Assembly: GCA_031292015.1 (NCBI GenBank)
Contig: JARLHY010000140.1
Span: 1 to 10,373 of the forward strand
Source of the DNA: Negativicutes bacterium
Lineage (GTDB): Bacteria; Bacillota_C; Negativicutes; Sporomusales_B; JARLHX01
Direction of reading: 5' to 3'
DNA: 10,373 bases
Within the stretch, counting starts at the first letter, position 1; each line of letters begins with the position of its first letter. The position numbers and the translations under genes are program-made. The notes beneath the pieces were generated by a model that did no database searches, had not been told where the DNA came from, and saw only the letters and a list, made by a program, of their open reading frames with translations. Positions 1 through 7,391 of this stretch are shown here, piece after piece.

Positions 1-1744
1 AGGAATCGATGAACTGCTGGGTTTGAGGAATATCCTTGTCGAAAAGCTCGTCCACCTTCGCCTGAATTTCCGGTGAGAGCAAGGATTCGGCCTCCCCAAT
101 GGCTTGCCTGAGTTCCGCCAGTATGTATCCCAATTCGGCGCTGAACCCCTTCAAATTGACCATCGGCGTCCGAAAGTCATGGGCGATCATGTTGACGAAC
201 GACTTGATTTCGGCGTTGGTTGCCGCGATCTCCTCGGCGTAACGCCTTTGCGCCTCTTCGGCCTGTACTTTCGTCGTAACATCAATGGTGATCATCGCGA
301 CAAAGCCCGGCTCGGGCCGGTAGGCGGAAAACCGGTACCACCCGTTCAAAAGCCGGACATAGCGTACGAAGGTCTTCGGCTTGCCGGTCAGCGCCACTTC
401 CCCCAGTTCTTTGATCCAGTCGACCGGTTCTTCCAGAAAAGCCGGGAAAACCTGCTTGTACGTTTTGCCCACAACGTCGGCAGGCTTGATGCCGTAAAGC
501 GCTTCGAACGCCTGATTGACTTCAATATATATCAGATCGACCGGCTGCCAGCAGTCATCGACGACAACCTTACGCAGGGAAAAAACATTCTGCATGTTGT
601 CGAACAGGCTCCGGTAGTGAGCCTCCCTGGCTGCAAGGGCTGCGTTTTTACCTCTCAGCTCGTGCTGCGCCGCCTGCCGCTCCGCGACCTCATCTTCCAG
701 CACCGCGTTGATGGCCTGCAATCGATCGCGCTGTTTCAGCAGTTCCTCTTCTTTTGCCTGCAGCTGCCAGTTATGGGTTTCTATCTTTTCGTGCCTGTTG
801 ATAAGCAGACCGCAAAAAATCACGATGACCAAGCTGGCCAGTGACGCCCCGAGCAGATAGCCCTGTCTGCGAGCTTCATAACCGGCCAGGGCGACCTGCG
901 TCGATTTTCCCACCGCGACGATCAGCGGGTACTCGGGCATGACCCGGAAACTGTTGATCCGGTTGACCCCGTCGAGTGCATTGGGTGTGCTGTATGAGCC
1001 AACGTCACGGCCGGTTTGGAGGATTTCCCACAGTGTACTTCCCTGGATATTTTGACCGCCCCCCCAACTATCGCCGTATTGGCGGGCCCGCACGAACCCA
1101 TCCGTGCCGATCAGGGAAATCAGCTGATCCCGGCCGAGGTCTATCTTATCGTAAAAAGAAACAAAGTAGTCCGGCAAAAGGTCGATATAAGCAATACCGC
1201 CGAAAGACCCGTCAGACCTGTTAAGGCGAATGGTGACCGGAATGACGGCCTGCGAAGCCACCCTGCCGGTAATCACCCTGCCGACGAAAAGGGGTTGGGT
1301 ATTCACTTGGCGATGGGCCTGAAAGTAATCCCGCTCCCAACCATCTACCCCCACAGCCGCCGGCACGGAAGACGCGATGATCCGGCCCTGCTCGTCATAA
1401 ACCGCAACCTGACTGCGGGCCGGGTCACCCGGCGCGGCCCGCATATAGCCTGCCACAATCGGACTGGCAAGGCCGTCCTGTTCGTAGGCCTGTTTGATCT
1501 GGAGCAGGTCTTTGTCGACGTCGGCAACAATTCGGCGCACATGTTCTTCAAAGGCGATGGCCATATTCATGGTTTCCTGGGAAGCTTCCGCCATCGTCCT
1601 TTCATAATCATGGCTGATCCGATAGCGGACATACAGCCACATACTGACAATCAGCACAACCCCCAGGAAGATAACGAGCCACGAATAACCGGACAACCGC
1701 CACCGGGTATTTATATTCCGTCGCAAAAAACTCAATTGATGCAA
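1..1744 (-). CDS. Cache-PAS sensor histidine kinase, partial (C-terminus beyond left edge)
   Basis: The reverse strand is open for 581 codons and leaves the window inside the kinase. Residues ~20-38 and ~295-315 are membrane segments. The extracytoplasmic part between them is Cache-like, with a WERDYFQAH motif (residues ~136-144) typical of ligand-sensing dCache domains. A coiled coil (~320-370) leads to a PAS domain (~377-491) and then a HisKA dimerization helix with the H-box HDFRTP, whose His522 is the predicted phosphorylation site. The ATPase domain and any receiver domain would lie off the left edge. The start is TTG, placed six bases after GGGAGG; a second in-frame TTG at 1735 has poorer spacing. 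No ATG fits the N-terminus. The gene follows the GGDEF-EAL gene by 51 bases and is probably co-transcribed. The ligand and partner regulator are unknown. Family assignment is firm; a hybrid kinase cannot be excluded. Confidence 0.9.
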   Translation of the reverse strand, partial: MHQLSFLRRNINTRWRLSGYSWLVIFLGVVLIVSMWLYVRYRISHDYERTMAEASQETMNMAIAFEEHVRRIVADVDKDLLQIKQAYEQDGLASPIVAGYMRAAPGDPARSQVAVYDEQGRIIASSVPAAVGVDGWERDYFQAHRQVNTQPLFVGRVITGRVASQAVIPVTIRLNRSDGSFGGIAYIDLLPDYFVSFYDKIDLGRDQLISLIGTDGFVRARQYGDSWGGGQNIQGSTLWEILQTGRDVGSYSTPNALDGVNRINSFRVMPEYPLIVAVGKSTQVALAGYEARRQGYLLGASLASLVIVIFCGLLINRHEKIETHNWQLQAKEEELLKQRDRLQAINAVLEDEVAERQAAQHELRGKNAALAAREAHYRSLFDNMQNVFSLRKVVVDDCWQPVDLIYIEVNQAFEALYGIKPADVVGKTYKQVFPAFLEEPVDWIKELGEVALTGKPKTFVRYVRLLNGWYRFSAYRPEPGFVAMITIDVTTKVQAEEAQRRYAEEIAATNAEIKSFVNMIAHDFRTPMVNLKGFSAELGYILAELRQAIGEAESLLSPEIQAKVDELFDKDIPQTQQFIDS

Positions 1745-1750
1745 AATGTG

Positions 1751-1756
1751 CCTCCC
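1751..1756 (-). promoter_or_regulatory. Ribosome-binding site selecting the TTG start of the histidine kinase
   Basis: The minus strand reads GGGAGG here, with six bases (CACATT) before TTG at 1744. This near-consensus site is the main reason for choosing that TTG over the in-frame TTG nine bases further on. Confidence 0.7.
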
Positions 1757-1795
1757 ACCGGCTGATTGAAACTTTCTGACTGCCGCTCGGGCCTT

Positions 1796-3688
1796 TTAGC
1801 CGCATTCATTAATTTTCCCCTCATGTGACAGGAACTGAATCGCGTTGTCGGCTGACAACGGACGGCTGAAATAATACCCCTGGATGAGATCGCAGCGGAT
1901 GCCTGTCAAAAAATCAAGCTGCTGTCTTGTCTCCACCCCTTCGGCAACCACCGTCATTTCCATACTGTGCGCCATATAGACGATGCTGTTGATCAACGCA
2001 AAGTAACTGTTATCCACCATTATTTTGTCAATGAATGATTTGTCTATTTTCAGGGCCTTGACCGGCAAACGGTGAAGATAGGTCAGCGAAGAGTAGCCTG
2101 TGCCGAAATCGTCCAGCGACAGCCGGACACCCAGTGCATTCAATTGTTCAAGGTTGCGGACGGTATTGTCCAGGGAGGACATCAAGGCCGATTCGGTGAT
2201 TTCCAGTTCGAGCTGACTTGGCTTAATGTCGACGCTGTCGATGATCTGCCGGACAACATCGCCGAAATCTTCTCCCGACAGCTGGTGCGGCGACACATTT
2301 ACTCCGACGCGGATGCCGCTTTGACCCAGGTCTGCCAGCTTTCTGGCGAACCGGCACGCCTCCTGGAGCACCCATTGACCAATGGACTGAATCAGTCCTC
2401 CTTGCTCGGCCAGCGGAATAAAGCGCACAGGCGATACCGGCCCGTGCCGGGAACTGTTCCAGCGAAGCAGGGCCTCAAAGCCGCTGACAGCATGATTCTC
2501 AGCGGCTATCTGCGGCTGATAGACCACCGACAGTTCGCCGCGCCCGATGGCGGTCCGCAAACTGCTGGTCAGAACAACCTTTTCGTAAGCTTCGTCCTGC
2601 ATGGTCTTCTCATAAAACCGCCAGCGGCTTTTGCCGGCGTGTTTTGCCGCATACATCGCGTTATCAGCGTTTTTGAAGATCTCCTCAGGGGTATCACCAT
2701 CCTCCGGATAAACGGCAATCCCGACGCTGGCCGTCATTTGCACCTGCGTCCCGAGGGCGTTGTACTCGTAGCGGAGCGCTTTGACGATACCGTCCGCAAT
2801 TTTGGCAACCGCCTTCCGGCTGCTTTTCCCGGAAAGGATCACGATAAATTCGTCACCGCCGATTCGCGCAACAAAAGCGCTGTTGCCAACCTCCGCCAAA
2901 ATCAGGGCCCCGGCCAGAATAATGAGGGCATCACCCTGCCTGTGGCCAAAGGTATCATTCACGGTTTTGAGATCATCCAGGTCGATGAACAGGACGGACC
3001 CTGCCGTTTGGCCCTGACTGGCCCGCTGCATTTCCAGCGCCAGCCGTTCGTTGAATTGGGCCCGGTTAGGCAACCCGGTCAGCGTGTCGTACAAAGCCTT
3101 GAGCCTGAATTCCTCAGCCTGTTGCCGGAGGGCCTCCTGGGCCGCCTTCCGGTCGGTGATCTCCGCCTCCATCGAGGCGTTGAGCCGCTGTAGCGCTTCG
3201 TTGCTGATCCGCAGGGCCTTCTCGGCTTTTCTCTGATCGGTGACATCGGAAACAAAAGCCGCCCGGATGATCCGGCCATCCGGCCAGTCAAGCTCTTTCT
3301 TTTCCGCCAGATAGTGGCGGTCGTGCGCTTCATCGTAGCGTTCCCAGGTTTCGGGTCCGCCGCCGGTTGCCGATAGCCCCAACTGCGGACATGTCTGGCA
3401 CGGCACCTGACAGCGGAACAATTCATAGCACTTTCGGCTGCCGGCATCTGGCCCGAACAGTTGGTCCAGTTCTTTGTGAACATAAATCAACTGGTGGCTG
3501 TCCAGATCCACCACATAGGCCAGTTGGCTAATGCCGTCGAAGATACTGTGCAGCATCAGCCTCTGGTCGGAGGATATGGTCAGGTTTTCTTCCGCCGTGC
3601 CCCGGTCGGGCACTTCGCCTAGACTTGGGACCAGCGAACGGGTGACCTTGTCCGAATCGGGCCGCGGGTCACGTTCATCGTCCACCAC
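1796..3688 (-). CDS. PAS-GGDEF-EAL cyclic-di-GMP synthase/phosphodiesterase
   Basis: A 630-residue soluble protein expected to make and/or degrade cyclic di-GMP. It has a PAS-like sensor (~43-152), a coiled-coil linker (~155-195), a GGDEF domain (~197-360) and an EAL domain (~372-620). The GGDEF active site is intact (IGGDEF, 277-281). The EAL domain keeps the usual catalytic landmarks: FEALLRW (EAL 405-407), NVSPHQL, ELEITES, DDFGTGYSSL, KIDKSFI, VVAEGVET and QGYYFSRP. Both activities are therefore possible, and sequence alone does not say which dominates. The RxxD product-inhibition site is absent: the residues just before VARIGGDEF are GNSA. The PAS region has four clustered cysteines (87, 93, 97, 100). 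No membrane segment or signal peptide is visible. The start is GTG, four bases after the stop of the upstream phosphatase gene, with AAGGGG upstream, so translation is probably coupled. Confidence 0.93.
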   Translation of the reverse strand: MVDDERDPRPDSDKVTRSLVPSLGEVPDRGTAEENLTISSDQRLMLHSIFDGISQLAYVVDLDSHQLIYVHKELDQLFGPDAGSRKCYELFRCQVPCQTCPQLGLSATGGGPETWERYDEAHDRHYLAEKKELDWPDGRIIRAAFVSDVTDQRKAEKALRISNEALQRLNASMEAEITDRKAAQEALRQQAEEFRLKALYDTLTGLPNRAQFNERLALEMQRASQGQTAGSVLFIDLDDLKTVNDTFGHRQGDALIILAGALILAEVGNSAFVARIGGDEFIVILSGKSSRKAVAKIADGIVKALRYEYNALGTQVQMTASVGIAVYPEDGDTPEEIFKNADNAMYAAKHAGKSRWRFYEKTMQDEAYEKVVLTSSLRTAIGRGELSVVYQPQIAAENHAVSGFEALLRWNSSRHGPVSPVRFIPLAEQGGLIQSIGQWVLQEACRFARKLADLGQSGIRVGVNVSPHQLSGEDFGDVVRQIIDSVDIKPSQLELEITESALMSSLDNTVRNLEQLNALGVRLSLDDFGTGYSSLTYLHRLPVKALKIDKSFIDKIMVDNSYFALINSIVYMAHSMEMTVVAEGVETRQQLDFLTGIRCDLIQGYYFSRPLSADNAIQFLSHEGKINECG

Positions 3689-3692
3689 CAGG

Positions 3693-6600
3693 TCACCACC
3701 CCTTCTGCAGATTGTCGCCGTTCAGTCGTTTGACAAGCATGACTTCGTTGCCTTTACCGCTATACAGCACCCTGTCGGTCCAGGCGATCATGATCGGGAT
3801 GCCGCGGCCGTTTGGATAATCAAGGTTTTTTTCAAATACGCCTGCCAACCCGGTTGCCAGGTACTGTCTAATTCTGCTGTTGCCGTCAAAGCCAGGCCCG
3901 TCATCCTTCACCCGCAGGATCAGCCGCGAACCGAGCTTACTGATCTTGACCCGGATATTCGCACCAGATTTACCGGCGTTGGACAGCGCCTCGCCCAGAG
4001 CCATTTCAAGCCTGGGGGCATCCTCGCCGGCCAGCCGGCCAAGGATCCGGCTGATCCGGTTTTGCAGCTGATCCTTGTTGTCCGCTTTCTTAAATTCAAG
4101 GATCCTCGGCAACGACTCCCGCTGGCCGATTCTGAGGCAGAGGGCCGAACAGTCGTCTTCTTTATTGCCTTTCAGGGCGACAGCTTTCAGAACTTCAACG
4201 GTGGCCTTAAAATCGCCCGCCTTTTTCCCAGCCGATGCCGGCAGTCTTTCCGAGATACCGTCGGTCATGAAATAAAAGGCGTCGCCATCCCTGACCGGAA
4301 AAATTGCCGTCTCCGCCTCGGGGGAATCGGCGGCGCCAAGATATAAACCCCGGATCGACATCAGGCCGGTCCTAGCTTTCGTGGCCACCAGCAGGGAAGT
4401 AATCCCGCAGGAAGTGCAGGTCAGGCGTCTTGCCCGCAGGTCCAGCGTGAACGCAATCAGGGCAACGAAGGAATTATCAGGCAGGTAGTTGTTCGCGTAT
4501 CTGTTGAGTCTGCTCAGCGCCTCCGGCGTCCAGGCATCTTTCGCGTCCATGATTTCGTTCAGCAGGCTGCTGATGGCGGAAGTATAAAGGGCAGTGGCAA
4601 CTCCGTGGCCGGTGACGTCGATCAGATAACCGTGGAGGATGCTGCCGTCATGGAACCAGCGGTAGCCGTAGAAATCACCGCTGACAAGCGTGGCGGGAGC
4701 GAAGATGGTGCGTATCGTCAGCTTGTCGTCCTGATAATCCGGCGTCAGCAGCGACTGCTGCACCGTGCCGGCCAGCTCCACCTGGTGCTGGATCTCCGAC
4801 TGCAGCTTCTGCTGCTCGGCCACGTCACGGCAAGACAGTATTTTCAGTCTCTTATCGCGATGATTGATCAGCACCGCCGCCATTTCGGCGTACACGGCGC
4901 GGCCGCCTTTCCGCGGATAGCGCCGGACCGTGGTCGAAGACCAGGCACCATTGTCAACGAGGGCGACATCGATGGTCGCAGTCTCTTCCGAAGTGAAAAG
5001 GCCGATGTCACTGGTCGACAAGCCGAGGACTACTTCCGGCGGATACCCGAAAAGCCGGACAAAAGCCGCGTTGATTTCGACAATTTTATCGGTGGCGAAA
5101 TCGATGATCGCGATTCCCTCGGAGGACTGCTTCATCACCGCTTCGTACCATTCCTGGCTTTCCCGCAAGGCTTCTTCGGCGTTCTTCCTTGTGCTGATGT
5201 CTTCGGTGATTGTCGCCACAAGGCCCGGTTCCGGACTGTAGGCCGAGACGCCGAACCATTTGCCGACAGCGGGGGAATACGCCTCGAATTCCACGGACCG
5301 GCCGGACAAAGCGACATCCCCCAGGGTCTGGATCCAGGGAAACTCTTCTTTTTCGATGCCTGGGAAGAGCTCACTGAGTTTTCTCCCCACGACATCTTCC
5401 TCCCGCCAGCCGTAGCGACGCAAAAAGGTTCTGTTGACCATCACCTGTTCCAGGTCGGCCGGCCGGCCGCTTTCATCCAGCAGGACTTTGCGGAGGATAA
5501 AAGCGCTCTCCATATGATCAAAAAGATCGCGGTACTGAGTCTCGCTGACAGTCAGCGCCTCCTGGACCGCCTGCCGTTCCGCGATTTCCTCTTCCAGGGT
5601 GGCGTTGATCTCCTGCAGCTCGGCTGTCCGCTCGACCACCTTTTGCTCCAGACCGGCGTTCATTTCGGCCAGCGCTTCTTGAGCCGCCTGCCGCTCCGCG
5701 ATCTCCTCTTCCAGCGTCGCGTTGATCTCCTGGAGCCGTTGCTGCAGCAGCGCCCGTTCGGTGATATCCACCACAATGTTCGCCACATAGCCCGGTTCGG
5801 GGCAATAGGCGAAAATCAGGATATGCCGGCCGGAACGCCTGGAGTAAGCCTCGAAAGTCGTCGGCTGTCCGGTCAGGGCGACCTGGCCGAGACGTTCGAG
5901 TCCTTCGGGGTAGTCGCTCTTTACCCATGGCGCGATCTCGGTCCACCGCCGGCCGATGACCTGGTCGGCCCTGACGCCCCGCAGACGCTCAAAAGCGGCG
6001 TTGACCTCCACATATTCGAGGTCCGCCGGTCGGCCAAGGTCGTCGACGATGACCCTGCGCAGCACGAAGATGTCCTGCATGTTGTCGAACAGGTTGCGGT
6101 AGCGGACTTCGCTGTTTTGCAGCTTTTTCACGGCGGTTTTATATGCGGTGATGTCATGATTGATTTCCAAAATGGCCGCCGGTTCGCCCGCGGCGTTCCG
6201 CCGCAGCGTCTGGTGGCTCTTCACCACAAGCTGTTCGCCGTCTTTGCGGGTGTGGAGAAGTTCGCCCTCCCAGCGACCCTGGCGCAGAAGGGCGTTCATG
6301 ACATGCTCGGCGGATTCGGGAAAAACGGTTTGCAGCAGGGTGTGCTTCACCTGTCCCACTGCTTCGCCGGCAGAAAAGCCGTAGCCGATTTCGGCGCCCC
6401 GGTTCCAGTAAATTATCCTGTTGTCCAGGTCCCGCACCAGGATGAAGTCGTAGGCCAGATCCAGCAGCTCGGCTTGGCCCCGGATCCGTTCCTCGGCCAT
6501 GGCCCGCTCGGTGATCTCCTCTTCCAGCGAAGCATTGCTCTCCTCCAGATTCCGGGCCTGTTCCCGCAGTCTGGCGTTCAGCTCCTGCGTATCGTCCGCC

Positions 6601-6959
6601 AGCAGCCGGGCCTTGCGCCGGGCCCGCAGCATAACCTCGCATATCACCGAGACCAGCGTGCAGTTGATCAGGAAAATGATCATCGCCAGCATATCGGCTT
6701 GCGAGTGTATCCCCAATTGACCCACCGGCGCGATCCAGAAATAGTCAGCCAAAACGGCAGCCAGAGCCGTGGCCAGCAGACCGGACCGCAAACCTCCGTA
6801 AGCGGCGCTCAGCATGACAGCCGGGTAGAATGTCAGGTAGGGAGCAATCAGCCCCAGTTGCAGCAAAAACAGCAGGCGCACAACTGCGGCGGAAGCAACC
6901 AGCATCAGGGCAGCCGCGTATTGCTTCCACCTGAAGACTGTCCTAGAATTCTCACTCAT
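3693..6959 (-). CDS. Membrane multi-PAS sensor with SpoIIE/PP2C phosphatase and RsbW-like kinase domains
   Basis: A 1088-residue protein. Residues ~13-110 form a four-helix membrane anchor resembling the DUF4118 domain of KdpD-type sensors. A coiled coil and four PAS domains follow (~164-271, 287-400, 476-589, 602-712). Next is a SpoIIE-type PP2C Ser/Thr phosphatase (~725-945) with metal-ligand motifs SGDFYG (Asp762), DVTGHG (Asp781), FMTDG (Asp900) and EDDCS (Asp935/936). The C-terminus (~955-1080) is a GHKL ATPase of the RsbW/SpoIIAB type: N-box GEALSN (Glu990, Asn994), DDGPGF (1019-1024) and GRGIPIM. The predicted substrate is the STAS protein encoded 37 bases upstream, phosphorylated by the GHKL domain and dephosphorylated by the PP2C domain under PAS/membrane control. 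That link is inferred from family knowledge and adjacency. The start is ATG at 6959, eight bases after AGAGGTGA; a GTG four codons earlier lies inside that ribosome-binding site and is unlikely. Confidence 0.92.
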   Translation of the reverse strand: MSENSRTVFRWKQYAAALMLVASAAVVRLLFLLQLGLIAPYLTFYPAVMLSAAYGGLRSGLLATALAAVLADYFWIAPVGQLGIHSQADMLAMIIFLINCTLVSVICEVMLRARRKARLLADDTQELNARLREQARNLEESNASLEEEITERAMAEERIRGQAELLDLAYDFILVRDLDNRIIYWNRGAEIGYGFSAGEAVGQVKHTLLQTVFPESAEHVMNALLRQGRWEGELLHTRKDGEQLVVKSHQTLRRNAAGEPAAILEINHDITAYKTAVKKLQNSEVRYRNLFDNMQDIFVLRRVIVDDLGRPADLEYVEVNAAFERLRGVRADQVIGRRWTEIAPWVKSDYPEGLERLGQVALTGQPTTFEAYSRRSGRHILIFAYCPEPGYVANIVVDITERALLQQRLQEINATLEEEIAERQAAQEALAEMNAGLEQKVVERTAELQEINATLEEEIAERQAVQEALTVSETQYRDLFDHMESAFILRKVLLDESGRPADLEQVMVNRTFLRRYGWREEDVVGRKLSELFPGIEKEEFPWIQTLGDVALSGRSVEFEAYSPAVGKWFGVSAYSPEPGLVATITEDISTRKNAEEALRESQEWYEAVMKQSSEGIAIIDFATDKIVEINAAFVRLFGYPPEVVLGLSTSDIGLFTSEETATIDVALVDNGAWSSTTVRRYPRKGGRAVYAEMAAVLINHRDKRLKILSCRDVAEQQKLQSEIQHQVELAGTVQQSLLTPDYQDDKLTIRTIFAPATLVSGDFYGYRWFHDGSILHGYLIDVTGHGVATALYTSAISSLLNEIMDAKDAWTPEALSRLNRYANNYLPDNSFVALIAFTLDLRARRLTCTSCGITSLLVATKARTGLMSIRGLYLGAADSPEAETAIFPVRDGDAFYFMTDGISERLPASAGKKAGDFKATVEVLKAVALKGNKEDDCSALCLRIGQRESLPRILEFKKADNKDQLQNRISRILGRLAGEDAPRLEMALGEALSNAGKSGANIRVKISKLGSRLILRVKDDGPGFDGNSRIRQYLATGLAGVFEKNLDYPNGRGIPIMIAWTDRVLYSGKGNEVMLVKRLNGDNLQKGW
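5553..5735 (-). repeat. Direct repeat encoding a duplicated coiled-coil linker
   Basis: Two 66-base copies, 5670-5735 and 5553-5618, are offset by 117 bases (39 codons). By eye 57 of 66 bases match. They encode residues 409-430 and 448-469 of the PP2C sensor. The two 22-residue peptides both contain INATLEEEIAERQA and differ at one position only (AAQEAL versus AVQEAL). They form the helical linker between the second and third PAS domains. The in-frame offset suggests a recent internal duplication, with possible length variation by recombination. Confidence 0.85.
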
Positions 6960-6967
6960 GCGACTTG

Positions 6968-6975
6968 TCACCTCT
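6968..6975 (-). promoter_or_regulatory. Ribosome-binding site of the PP2C sensor gene
   Basis: The minus strand reads AGAGGTGA, followed by eight bases and ATG at 6959. It decides the start: the longer frame beginning at GTG 6971 would begin inside this site. Confidence 0.65.
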
Positions 6976-6996
6976 TGCCCTTACTGTGCACCAATA

Positions 6997-7302
6997 TCAG
7001 TCGGTGATCTTGAACAGTTTATTCATCATCGTCATTTCGAAAAGTTCTTTGATATGTCCCTTCATGCCGGCGACGGTGATGCTGCCCTCCAGCCTAAGGG
7101 CCCGTTTGTTCAGGGCGATCAGAACGCCTATCCCGGCGCTGCTGATGTAGGTAAGGTCACTCATATCAATGACATAGGTACCGTGGCCCTTGGCGATAAA
7201 CGACATGAGTTCCTGCCCCAACATCTCTGCGTCATCGCAGCTCATGCGGCCAACCACTTTCACATTGACACATTCCGGAGTCACAGATATTTGCCGCTCC
7301 AT
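6997..7302 (-). CDS. STAS-domain anti-anti-sigma factor-like protein (SpoIIAA/RsbV family)
   Basis: A 101-residue single-domain STAS protein, the usual family length. It begins MERQISV and has the core phosphosite motif DLTYISSAGIGVLI at ~49-62. Aligned with the DSxG motif of SpoIIAA/RsbV, Ser55 is the predicted phosphorylated serine. The C-terminal MMNKLFKITD is also typical. In partner switching such proteins bind a kinase/anti-sigma factor or another target only when unphosphorylated. The neighbouring PP2C/RsbW-like sensor carries both activities expected to act on Ser55. The start is ATG 7302, six bases after GGGGAGGG; extending the frame upstream to 7341 adds 13 residues that run through the ribosome-binding site. 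No sigma factor is visible nearby, so the target is unknown and could be the downstream c-di-GMP enzyme (inference). Confidence 0.92.
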   Translation of the reverse strand: MERQISVTPECVNVKVVGRMSCDDAEMLGQELMSFIAKGHGTYVIDMSDLTYISSAGIGVLIALNKRALRLEGSITVAGMKGHIKELFEMTMMNKLFKITD

Positions 7303-7308
7303 TTCATG

Positions 7309-7316
7309 CCCTCCCC
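7309..7316 (-). promoter_or_regulatory. Ribosome-binding site setting the STAS start
   Basis: The minus strand reads GGGGAGGG, six bases before ATG 7302. An intervening ATG at 7307 is out of frame. The strength of this site argues against the longer upstream start at 7341. Confidence 0.75.
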
Positions 7317-7391
7317 ATAATAAGCTCTGTGCCGTATCCACACCAGTCTATCGCCCAGCTGAAATTACCCGGCCTGATTCGCTACTTGACA

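Noticed and set aside
5193..6101. A CRISPR-like or tandem-repeat array.
   Set aside because: The repetition comes from coding PAS domains and coiled-coil linkers, with no regularly spaced short identical repeats.
4605..7007. An 800-codon open frame on the plus strand opposite the PP2C sensor gene, and similar long antisense frames at 2072-3193, 3531-4346 and 104-844.
   Set aside because: The minus-strand proteins have clear domains and catalytic motifs. The antisense translations show no recognisable domain and have lengths expected from GC-rich codon use in the opposite frame.
7318..7346. A -10-like TATTAT just before the STAS ribosome-binding site.
   Set aside because: The hexamer 17 bases upstream (TGGTGT) does not resemble a -35, and the start site would fall inside or next to the ribosome-binding site.
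7365..7390. A sigma-B-like promoter before the STAS gene on the minus strand (GTCAAG, 14 bases, GGGTAA).
   Set aside because: The -10 is suggestive for a partner-switch operon, but the -35 matches poorly (GTCAAG against GTTTAA), and the presence of sigma-B in this organism is unknown.
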